Shown: positions 5,177 to 10,138 of the stretch, in pieces | How positions within the stretch are numbered: the first letter of the stretch is position 1 | How the letters are laid out: the number at the start of each line of letters is the position of its first letter | The notes under the pieces: model-generated | The model's input: only the letters and a program-made list of their open reading frames with translations | The model's database searches: none | What the model was told of the DNA's origin: nothing | Source: a virus | Strand: one strand, 5' to 3' | Length of the DNA: 37,510 bases | IMG/VR virus record: IMGVR_UViG_3300021085_002655 | Location: 1 to 37,510 of that record | Program-made: the position numbers and the translations under genes

Positions 5177-5338
5177 TTATATCTCGTGAGATAGTGCCAA
5201 TGCCGCTACAGCAGTCGGTAAAAATGTTACGGTTGCGATTACAACACCTAACAGGTCACCAATAGCGGCCGACCAGATGCCAACGCCACAGGCAACGATT
5301 AAGAGAGTAAGCAGAGATAAGAGTGTAAAAATTTTCAT
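5177..5338 (-). CDS. 53-aa membrane protein or small lipoprotein
   Basis: A 53-aa hydrophobic protein starting MKIFTLLSLLTLLIVACGVG. The ATG at 5338 is preferred (AAGGA upstream at 9 bases) over the longer frame to 5377, which would overlap the promoter. Two hydrophobic segments are visible (about 3-23 and 30-50). The sequence LIVAC at 13-17 fits a lipobox, so it could be processed as a lipoprotein, but the following residues are also hydrophobic and a two-helix inner-membrane protein is equally possible. It is transcribed from 5368-5395 and probably reads into the downstream operon, as I see no terminator between them. Function unknown. Confidence 0.62.
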   Translation of the reverse strand: MKIFTLLSLLTLLIVACGVGIWSAAIGDLLGVVIATVTFLPTAVAALALSHEI

Positions 5339-5367
5339 GTCGGTATATCCTTGTTGGTATGTGTAGG

Positions 5368-5395
5368 ATTTTACCACAGTTTCGAGTTTTGTCTA
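5368..5395 (-). promoter_or_regulatory. Promoter for the 53-aa membrane protein
   Basis: Minus strand: TAGACA (5390-5395), 16-base spacer, TAAAAT (5368-5373) with TGG before it (extended -10). Five of six matches in each hexamer, and the upstream element is shared with the promoter at 5117-5144. Confidence 0.75.
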
Positions 5396-5494
5396 ATACC
5401 GATTTGGCATAAGGAAGCCCGTTCTTATAACCAAATGTGCGCCCCCTTATTTGGTCGTCAGATGCTAACAAAAAAATAAAGGGGCGAAAATATA

Positions 5495-5522
5495 GCGAAT
5501 GCGAATGCGAATGATTCGCATT
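5495..5522. promoter_or_regulatory. Fur-box-like array 2 (hexamer repeats plus perfect palindrome)
   Basis: AATGCGAATGATTCGCATT (5504-5522) is a perfect 9-1-9 palindrome. Extending left, the hexamer GCGAAT occurs three times in tandem (5495-5512), then G, then the inverse ATTCGC (5514-5519), which is the head-to-head hexamer array described for Fur sites (GATAAT hexamers) with GC in place of AT at one step. Confidence 0.58.
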
Positions 5523-5532
5523 AGGGGGCGGT

Positions 5533-5551
5533 AATGAGACTCATTCTCATT
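5533..5551. promoter_or_regulatory. Fur-box-like palindrome 3
   Basis: AATGAGACTCATTCTCATT is a 9-1-9 palindrome with one arm mismatch, centred 29 bases from array 2. Its right half ATTCTCATT is identical to a common Fur half-site and to the inverse of the left half of box 1 at 2665-2683. It lies about 114 bases upstream of the -10 for the 92-aa gene. Confidence 0.55.
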
Positions 5552-5661
5552 TGGCTCGGCGAGACCCCTCTTTTTGCGCAACTTGGGGTATTTTTGCAAG
5601 CAAAAAGGTGCTAAAATTAACCGAAAATTAACACAATCTTTATCAAATCTTAACAAAACTA

Positions 5662-5670
5662 TGATATAAT
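5662..5670 (+). promoter_or_regulatory. Extended -10 promoter of the 92-aa exported protein
   Basis: TGATATAAT combines a TGn extended element with a perfect TATAAT (5665-5670). No convincing -35 lies 16-18 bases upstream; the region is AT-rich. The start codon follows at 5691 after AGAGGAGA. Confidence 0.65.
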
Positions 5671-5690
5671 ATTCACAGAGGAGAAATACT

Positions 5691-5969
5691 ATGAAATTTT
5701 TTATTTTTATGATCGCATTCACATCAACCGCTCACGCTGCACCCTATATTGAGTACAAAAACAAGTACGACTTGCGAGTTCAACAAAGCAAGGATAATTA
5801 TGTTCGAATCGGCTACAAGACCCCCAAGCTTTACGGAGAGGTAGGAAAAGATTCGGCCGAAGTAGGATATAAAATAAAAGCCTCAAACTTTACTTTTAAG
5901 GGAAAAGTTGAAAGTACTGAGGACTTTAAGAAGACTACCCTTGAAACTGAAGTCAGGGTGACCTTCTAA
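5691..5969 (+). CDS. Small exported, probably outer-membrane-associated protein
   Basis: A 92-aa protein with a clear signal peptide (MKFFIFMIAFTSTAHA, cleavage after AHA at 16). The mature part of about 76 residues is a string of amphipathic beta strands (YIEYKNKYDL, YVRIGYKTPKLYGEVG, AEVGYKIKASNFTFKGKV, TTLETEVRVTF) and ends in phenylalanine after alternating hydrophobic residues, the outer-membrane sorting pattern. It is too short for a usual 8-strand barrel, so it may be an oligomeric or partial barrel, or a periplasmic beta protein. ATG 5691 has GAGGAGA at good spacing. It is the first of three exported proteins in a row, downstream of two Fur-like boxes. Family not recognised. Confidence 0.72.
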   Translation: MKFFIFMIAFTSTAHAAPYIEYKNKYDLRVQQSKDNYVRIGYKTPKLYGEVGKDSAEVGYKIKASNFTFKGKVESTEDFKKTTLETEVRVTF

Positions 5970-5978
5970 ATAAAATTC

Positions 5979-6007
5979 TTGACATTTCAATTTTTTTAAA
6001 CTATAAT
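5979..6007 (+). promoter_or_regulatory. Perfect sigma70 promoter of the TonB-dependent receptor gene
   Basis: TTGACA (5979-5984), 17-base spacer, TATAAT (6002-6007). Preceded by AAATTC as in the other rightward promoters of this phage. The predicted leader is about 68 bases. No Fur-like palindrome overlaps it. Confidence 0.92.
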
Positions 6008-6017
6008 AAGCATTCCT

Positions 6018-6060
6018 GAGAAAAAATGAATTTTCCCAAAACCCACCGATCGAAAGATCG
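6018..6060 (+). promoter_or_regulatory. Shared leader element, upstream ORF and GNRA hairpin of the receptor mRNA
   Basis: GAGAAAAAATGAATTTTCCC plus AA (6018-6039) is identical to 8577-8598 in front of the second outer-membrane gene. It encodes an ATG-initiated upstream frame beginning MNFPK (6026-6118, 30 codons) that overlaps the receptor start out of frame. The perfect hairpin CGATC-GAAA-GATCG (6047-6060) follows, 10 bases before the AAGGAG at 6071-6076. Confidence 0.65.
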
Positions 6061-6081
6061 AAGAAAACTAAAGGAGTTATT

Positions 6082-8487
6082 ATGTTTAAAAAGACATGTC
6101 AAACTGTCTTTCTTATGAGTGTCGCTTCTAGTGCATTCGCAATGGAAGAAGTCGTTGTAAAAGGCGACCTAGGCAGTTTACCCGGCGAACGTGTTGAAAG
6201 CGTCTTCGGATTTGAAAAATCAATTATAGATACACCCCGTTCCGCATCAACCATCAGTGAAGAGATGATGGATCGTTTTAATATGCAAGATATCGATGAA
6301 CTCGTAGCTCTTGCTCCAGGTACTTTCACTCAATCATTTTTCGGTGTTGCAGGTTCCTTAGATGTTCGTGGTACTGCTGGTGAGACTTACTTTCGCGGCA
6401 TTCGTCGTCTTGATAACCCCGGTAACTACCCTACTCCGATTGGAGCCTCTGATCGAGTAGATATCGTTCGAGGCCCTGCGTCTCCCATCATGGGGCCTTC
6501 AAAGATTGGTGGTTATCTCAACTTTAATCCAAAATCTGCTCGTATTGAAGAAACTGGTTCGTACATCGAGGAGCGTGTCGGAGAACTGTCTTACTCAGGA
6601 GGCAGCTGGGGCCGAAATGTTTTGACTGCAGAAGTTGGAGGTCCCGCAGCAATCGGTGGAAAACCTCTCGGCTACTACCTCTATGGAGAAATAGAGAATT
6701 CTGATAGCTTTTACACAAATGCACCCGGAGTGAGTCAATCTCTAGTACAAGCATCTTTTGACATGGACTTGAGTGACAATGTTCGAATTCAGTTTGGTGG
6801 TATGGTACACGACTACAAAGGTAGCCAAAACGCTGGCTGGAATCGTTTAACTCAAGATCTGATCGATACCGGTACTTACATTACAGGAACTCCAACCCCT
6901 CTTGATACTTCTGGCGATGGAGCTATTTCGCATGATGAGTACTATGCAGGAAACATTAATCCTTTTGCTTTGTATGCCTTCTTCGGACAGAAAGACATGG
7001 ATTTGGCAACTCTATCAGATGCCTCTTTCGGTTTTGATTATGAGAACTCAAATATGATTCTAGAGAACGTAGGAACTGCAATTCTTCCAATGTCGTCAAC
7101 GCTGATCGCTTCTGATGACTTACTGGAGAACAAGGTGAATACTCTCTACTTTGATATTGATGTTGGACTTGGCTCTTGGGATTTGACGAATAAGTTGTTT
7201 TATGAGTCATACGAGAACTTGAATGAGAATGCTTATGGATTCTCACAGTTTCACGACGCTTCTGTGATTGAGGATCAATTGATTCTTTCACGCGTCTTTG
7301 ATGGTGACTCTCTTACTACATCGATACAAATATCTCCTTCGATTCGACGAACTGAGTTTACACATGGAGATGACTACTACAATGAGTATTTTAGTCGACG
7401 TGATCTGACAGGGCCTTCAACTGCTCTTGACCGTCGAGTACTGGCAACTCGAATTGACTCAGAGTACAGCGAATACTATGTAGGTGAGTACACAAATCTT
7501 GGATTTGGTGTAATGGCTGACTTCGCACATGAGAGCGGTCTATCTCTTCTTTTAGGTGCACGTTATGATGTTATCGACATGGAGTCTACAACACCTGCGG
7601 GTAAGACACAGTCTGATTCAGCTTTTACTTCTTCGGAAGGTGGTGTTGATGTTGCTGTAAATAGTGCAACGGCTGAGCCTTCAGGAGTTTCCTGGTCAGG
7701 AAGCTTGAGTTACTCTATTGGAGGTTTCGTACCTTACGTTACAATGTCAGAGCAAAACACTGTGATTGCGGGTCAGGGATCTGAGCTACAGGTTGGCAAT
7801 GTATTTACGGGTAACGCCTTCGGATCTTCAGAGTTAATGGAGTATGGAGTGAAAGGTAGTCTACTAGACGATCGTTTATACTTTGCGGTATCTTCTTATG
7901 AAATGGAACGTACTGACTTTAATGCTCAGTCTATTACAGTAAACCAAGCGGTAAAGACAGAAGGTACAGAAGTTGAAGTGCGTTGGGCCGTAAACGAGAA
8001 GTTTCTTATGACATTCGGCTATAGCAATGTTGAAGCACTGATGTTGGCGACGATCGCTGCAGGCAGTGAATTCTCATTCCTAGGACAAGCAGATTTACCT
8101 TTAATCGATCCTACTTTGTTGTGGGGCGGTCAAGTTGGTGGTTTGATTCCTGTCGGACCGAGCGAAGGTGTTCGAGCTGGTATGCCTGAAACTATCATGT
8201 CTGTTACTGGTACTTACGACTTCGGTAATGGTATTGCTGTTAGTGGTAGCGTAGTTGATGTAGAGGCTGTAGCGTCTGGTCAGTCTTTCGCAGTTACCCT
8301 TCCCGCCTATACCCTAGTAAACTTAAGCATGAGCTACGAAGCTGATAACTGGTCTCTGATTGTTGCTGCAAAGAATGTTACTGATGAGCGTTACTTTCGA
8401 GCAAACTTCCCAGACCTCTTTGGAACCACAGTTGTTCTACCTGAGCTGCCAAGGCATTATCAGGCAAAAGTATCCTATCGTTTCTAA
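6082..8487 (+). CDS. TonB-dependent outer-membrane receptor (siderophore-receptor-like)
   Basis: A complete 801-aa TonB-dependent receptor. A signal peptide ends at SSAFA (16-20), followed directly by a TonB-box-like EEVVVKG (22-28). The plug domain spans about 45-155 with typical blocks: IIDTPRSASTISEEMMDRF, DELVALAPG, LDVRGTAGETYFRGI and DRVDIVRGPASPIMGPSKIGG. The remainder is a 22-strand barrel pattern, ending in AAKNVTDERYFRANFP and a C-terminal YRF, the outer-membrane insertion signature. Such receptors take up ferric siderophores, haem, vitamin B12 or carbohydrates with energy from TonB-ExbBD; the plug style resembles siderophore receptors but no substrate can be assigned. Residues 275-286 (DTSGDGAISHDE) match an EF-hand calcium loop, probably in an extracellular loop. 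It has its own consensus promoter, leader and terminator. Full length and intact, so probably functional. Very unusual in a phage. Confidence 0.93.
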   Translation: MFKKTCQTVFLMSVASSAFAMEEVVVKGDLGSLPGERVESVFGFEKSIIDTPRSASTISEEMMDRFNMQDIDELVALAPGTFTQSFFGVAGSLDVRGTAGETYFRGIRRLDNPGNYPTPIGASDRVDIVRGPASPIMGPSKIGGYLNFNPKSARIEETGSYIEERVGELSYSGGSWGRNVLTAEVGGPAAIGGKPLGYYLYGEIENSDSFYTNAPGVSQSLVQASFDMDLSDNVRIQFGGMVHDYKGSQNAGWNRLTQDLIDTGTYITGTPTPLDTSGDGAISHDEYYAGNINPFALYAFFGQKDMDLATLSDASFGFDYENSNMILENVGTAILPMSSTLIASDDLLENKVNTLYFDIDVGLGSWDLTNKLFYESYENLNENAYGFSQFHDASVIEDQLILSRVFDGDSLTTSIQISPSIRRTEFTHGDDYYNEYFSRRDLTGPSTALDRRVLATRIDSEYSEYYVGEYTNLGFGVMADFAHESGLSLLLGARYDVIDMESTTPAGKTQSDSAFTSSEGGVDVAVNSATAEPSGVSWSGSLSYSIGGFVPYVTMSEQNTVIAGQGSELQVGNVFTGNAFGSSELMEYGVKGSLLDDRLYFAVSSYEMERTDFNAQSITVNQAVKTEGTEVEVRWAVNEKFLMTFGYSNVEALMLATIAAGSEFSFLGQADLPLIDPTLLWGGQVGGLIPVGPSEGVRAGMPETIMSVTGTYDFGNGIAVSGSVVDVEAVASGQSFAVTLPAYTLVNLSMSYEADNWSLIVAAKNVTDERYFRANFPDLFGTTVVLPELPRHYQAKVSYRF

Positions 8488-8491
8488 GAAG

Positions 8492-8513
8492 AAAGGGGCT
8501 CCGGCCCCTTTTT
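8492..8513 (+). terminator. Intrinsic terminator after the receptor gene
   Basis: AAAGGGGC-TCCG-GCCCCTTT followed by more T: an 8-base stem with a TCCG tetraloop ending in a T run, directly after the stop codon at 8487. Confidence 0.92.
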
Positions 8514-8538
8514 ACTGCCCCCTAACCAAAAAAATTTC

Positions 8539-8567
8539 TTGACATTTTTGCTGAACTGTGCCAGAAT
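8539..8567 (+). promoter_or_regulatory. Promoter of the second outer-membrane gene
   Basis: TTGACA (8539-8544), 17-base spacer, CAGAAT (8562-8567) with TGC before it, which supplies an extended -10 to offset the weaker hexamer. The upstream AAATTTCTTGAC matches the other rightward promoters. Confidence 0.8.
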
Positions 8568-8576
8568 ATCATTCTG

Positions 8577-8623
8577 GAGAAAAAATGAATTTTCCCAAGA
8601 ATAAAAATGGAGACATTTTATGA
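8577..8623 (+). promoter_or_regulatory. Shared leader element with a 12-codon upstream ORF
   Basis: The first 22 bases (8577-8598) are identical to 6018-6039. GGAG is 6 bases before ATG 8585, which opens the frame MNFPKNKNGDIL; its TGA (8621-8623) overlaps the start of the next gene as ATGA. The layout is that of a translated leader peptide coupled to the downstream gene. Confidence 0.68.
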
Positions 8624-9192
8624 AATACTTACTCGCATTTCTTGCGTTTTTTACTTTACCAGCTTTTGCTGAAATCAACGGCTCTGTAGGAGCAACATCC
8701 CAATATGTTTTTAGGGGTCTCTCTCAGGGTGAAGACCCTGCGTTGCAGGTAGGTATTACTGCTTCCTCAGAAAATTTTTATGTTTCTTTTTGGGCAAGCC
8801 AGGTGGACGTCGCTCGTGATGTACATACAGAAGCAAACTATGCTTTTGGCATAAAAGCGAAGGGTTTTGATGTTGGCGTTCTTCAGTATGATTATTATGG
8901 CGATGATCTCGAACTTGGTGATGAGAGTCGTGAAGTTTATGTAGGTTATGCGGCCGGTCCTTTCTCAGCGTATGCTTTTCAGGATATGGATACGAAAGAC
9001 AACTACTATAATATAAATGCAAGCCATTCATTCGATCTTGTAGATGTTTCAGTTTTTGCTGGACATGCAGAAGACTATGACCATGGAGGCGTGAAAGTTT
9101 CTCGCTCCTTTAATAAGTTCAATCTCGGTTATACCTTTGATTATAGACGTGATGCTTCGGAGCATTCGGTAGGACTTTTCTACAACTTCTAA
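8620..9192 (+). CDS. TorF/TIGR02001-like putative outer-membrane porin-like protein
   Basis: A 190-aa exported protein. The signal peptide MKYLLAFLAFFTLPAFA is cleaved after AFA (17). The mature start EINGSVGATSQYVFRGLSQG, in particular the SQYVFRGLSQ block, is the signature I associate with the TIGR02001 / TorF family of gammaproteobacterial outer-membrane proteins. About eight to ten amphipathic strands follow and the chain ends VGLFYNF, with the terminal phenylalanine needed for barrel insertion. It is shorter than the 220-250 aa usual for that family. ATG 8620 follows GGAG at 7 bases and is coupled to the leader peptide. It lies between two intrinsic terminators with its own promoter, so it is an independent unit. 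The function of this family is poorly known; transport or surface modification is possible. Confidence 0.78.
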   Translation: MKYLLAFLAFFTLPAFAEINGSVGATSQYVFRGLSQGEDPALQVGITASSENFYVSFWASQVDVARDVHTEANYAFGIKAKGFDVGVLQYDYYGDDLELGDESREVYVGYAAGPFSAYAFQDMDTKDNYYNINASHSFDLVDVSVFAGHAEDYDHGGVKVSRSFNKFNLGYTFDYRRDASEHSVGLFYNF

Positions 9193-9195
9193 ACA

Positions 9196-9217
9196 AAAGG
9201 GCCTTCGGGCCCTTTTT
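9196..9217 (+). terminator. Intrinsic terminator with UUCG tetraloop
   Basis: AAAGGGCC-TTCG-GGCCCTTT followed by T residues, directly after the stop at 9192. It isolates the envelope cassette from the late module. Confidence 0.92.
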
Positions 9218-9242
9218 CCTACCCCCACCTCAAAAATAAATC

Positions 9243-9271
9243 TTGACTTTTCGCTCGTATTAGAATACAAT
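9243..9271 (+). promoter_or_regulatory. Promoter at the start of the late module, predicted to give a leaderless mRNA
   Basis: TTGACT (9243-9248), 17-base spacer, TACAAT (9266-9271). Only 6 bases separate the -10 from ATG 9278, so the expected transcription start coincides with the A of the start codon. Confidence 0.85.
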
Positions 9272-9277
9272 TGACTC

Positions 9278-9706
9278 ATGAAACTCGTAAAAATGGCACC
9301 AGAAAATCTTGAAGTAGCCAACGCATATTTAAGCACTGGCAATGCAGTCGTTGCTGCAAATCATTTAGGATGTACTCCAGACCAGGTCTACGAGATACTT
9401 GAGAAATCAGAAGTAAAAGATTATATTAACTCGGTCTACCTCGACCAAGGTTATCGTAACCGTTTCCGCCTTGCAGAATTACTAGACGAAGTCATTGAAA
9501 ATAAAATACAAGAAGCCCGTGACTCCGATCAATACTCTAGCAAAGATTTAGTTGATATAATTGCTCTTGCTCATAAAGTGTCAGAAGATCATCGAAAAAC
9601 TTCGAATACTACGAACATTAAACAGCAGAACGTTCAAATCAATTCTCCTTTTGGCGAAGGAAACTATGGTAAGTTAATGGAGAAGTTGCTTGGAGCACCA
9701 GAATAA
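9278..9706 (+). CDS. Probable small terminase subunit / DNA-binding protein
   Basis: A 142-aa helical protein immediately upstream of the packaging genes. Residues about 10-45 (ENLEVANAYLSTGNAVVAAN; HLGCTPDQVYEILEKSEVKD) look like a helix-turn-helix of the kind found in small terminases (AANHLG as the recognition-helix entry). A long middle helix follows (RLAELLDEVIENKIQEARDS) and then a Q/N-rich tail (NIKQQNVQINSPFGEGNYGK). This fits the small terminase layout: N-terminal DNA-binding domain, central oligomerisation, flexible C-terminus. The start ATG 9278 has no ribosome-binding site and lies at the expected mRNA 5' end; a second in-frame ATG is at 9293, also without one. Its end overlaps the next gene. 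Confidence 0.65.
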   Translation: MKLVKMAPENLEVANAYLSTGNAVVAANHLGCTPDQVYEILEKSEVKDYINSVYLDQGYRNRFRLAELLDEVIENKIQEARDSDQYSSKDLVDIIALAHKVSEDHRKTSNTTNIKQQNVQINSPFGEGNYGKLMEKLLGAPE

Positions 9707-9926
9707 AGAGTTGCAAGATTTAAAAATAGCTTTTTTGCAGCATGAAGCTGTATGTGAAGAAAGATGGAGAACAATATTTAATGAACTCCGAGAAGGGAAA
9801 GAAGAAAGTAAAGAAAGGTGGGCTGAAGTAAAGGTCTCGGTACTACACCTTCATCGTCTCGTTTGGGCTGGAGGCGGAGCACTCATTCTCTTTTTAGCGG
9901 GAATGATTATGAAAGGACAGTTATGA
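9690..9926 (+). CDS. XhlA/holin-like small membrane protein
   Basis: A 78-aa protein starting with TTG at 9690 (MEHQNKELQDLKIAFLQHEA), supported by GGAG 7 bases upstream and a 17-base overlap with the previous gene. The N-terminal 55 residues are a charged coiled coil and residues about 57-74 (LVWAGGGALILFLAGMIM) form one transmembrane helix with a short KGQL tail. This is the layout of XhlA-type haemolysin/holin-associated proteins and of small phage membrane proteins near terminase genes. A lysis role is inferred; no endolysin is visible in the window. Confidence 0.62.
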   Translation: MEHQNKELQDLKIAFLQHEAVCEERWRTIFNELREGKEESKERWAEVKVSVLHLHRLVWAGGGALILFLAGMIMKGQL

Positions 9927-10138
9927 TTTTTAAAAAAGGAAGTATGTGGAAAATTGCGGGAAGTGCTGCCAAGTACTCTACTGAAGAAGAGGCAAAAGCT
10001 GCTGCAGGAATAAAACAGACTGTAATAAAAGAAGCTCCTTTTGAAAAGAGAGCTCCTTGTAATGAATGTGCATGCGATCCATGCGAGTGCGGGGCAGAAT
10101 GGAAGTCAGTCGAAAAGACATCTACCAAGAAAGTATAA
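9923..10138 (+). CDS. 71-aa protein with a cysteine cluster
   Basis: The ATG at 9923 overlaps the previous stop as ATGA and has AAAGGA upstream, so it is chosen over the longer frame from 9863. The N-terminal part MIFKKGSMWKIAGSAAKYST is basic, the middle an alanine-rich helix (EEEAKAAAGIK). The C-terminal half holds a C-x2-C-x-C-x2-C-x-C cluster (C46, C49, C51, C54, C56, in CNECACDPCECG), likely a metal-binding knuckle. It overlaps the start of the large terminase. Family not recognised; the metal site suggests a nucleic-acid-binding or structural accessory protein. Confidence 0.7.
   Translation: MIFKKGSMWKIAGSAAKYSTEEEAKAAAGIKQTVIKEAPFEKRAPCNECACDPCECGAEWKSVEKTSTKKV

Larger units (their letters stand above)
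5137..5413 (-). repeat. Duplicated promoter module (two copies of 26 bases)
   Basis: The plus-strand sequence TTTGTCAAATACCGATTTGG followed by AATAAG (5137-5162) recurs at 5388-5413 with two differences (24 of 26 identical). On the minus strand each copy ends in the -35 element of a promoter, so the conserved part is an upstream element plus -35. Confidence 0.85.
5339..5690. other. Divergent intergenic region with Fur-like boxes
   Basis: This 352-base region separates the leftward and rightward genes. It holds the leftward promoter at 5368-5395, the third copy of the GCGCCCC-TTGGTCG motif (5439-5457), two Fur-like palindromes (5504-5522 and 5533-5551), the inverted repeat TTTTTGC-AA-GCAAAAA (5591-5606), an AT-rich stretch (5611-5660) and the extended -10 promoter of the 92-aa gene. 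Long frames on the minus strand here look like shadows. Confidence 0.6.

Noticed and set aside
5256-5471. Leftward 71-aa frame
   Set aside because: Its similarity to the start of the long version of the 4768 gene comes from the duplicated promoter module, not from shared protein sequence.
5465-5722. Leftward 85-aa frame over the Fur-like boxes
   Set aside because: It covers palindromes, promoter and AT-rich sequence, has no ribosome-binding site, and looks like a shadow of non-coding DNA.
5979-6081. Fur box at the receptor promoter
   Set aside because: I looked for a 7-1-7 or hexamer array around the promoter and leader and found none; iron control of this promoter is not supported by sequence.
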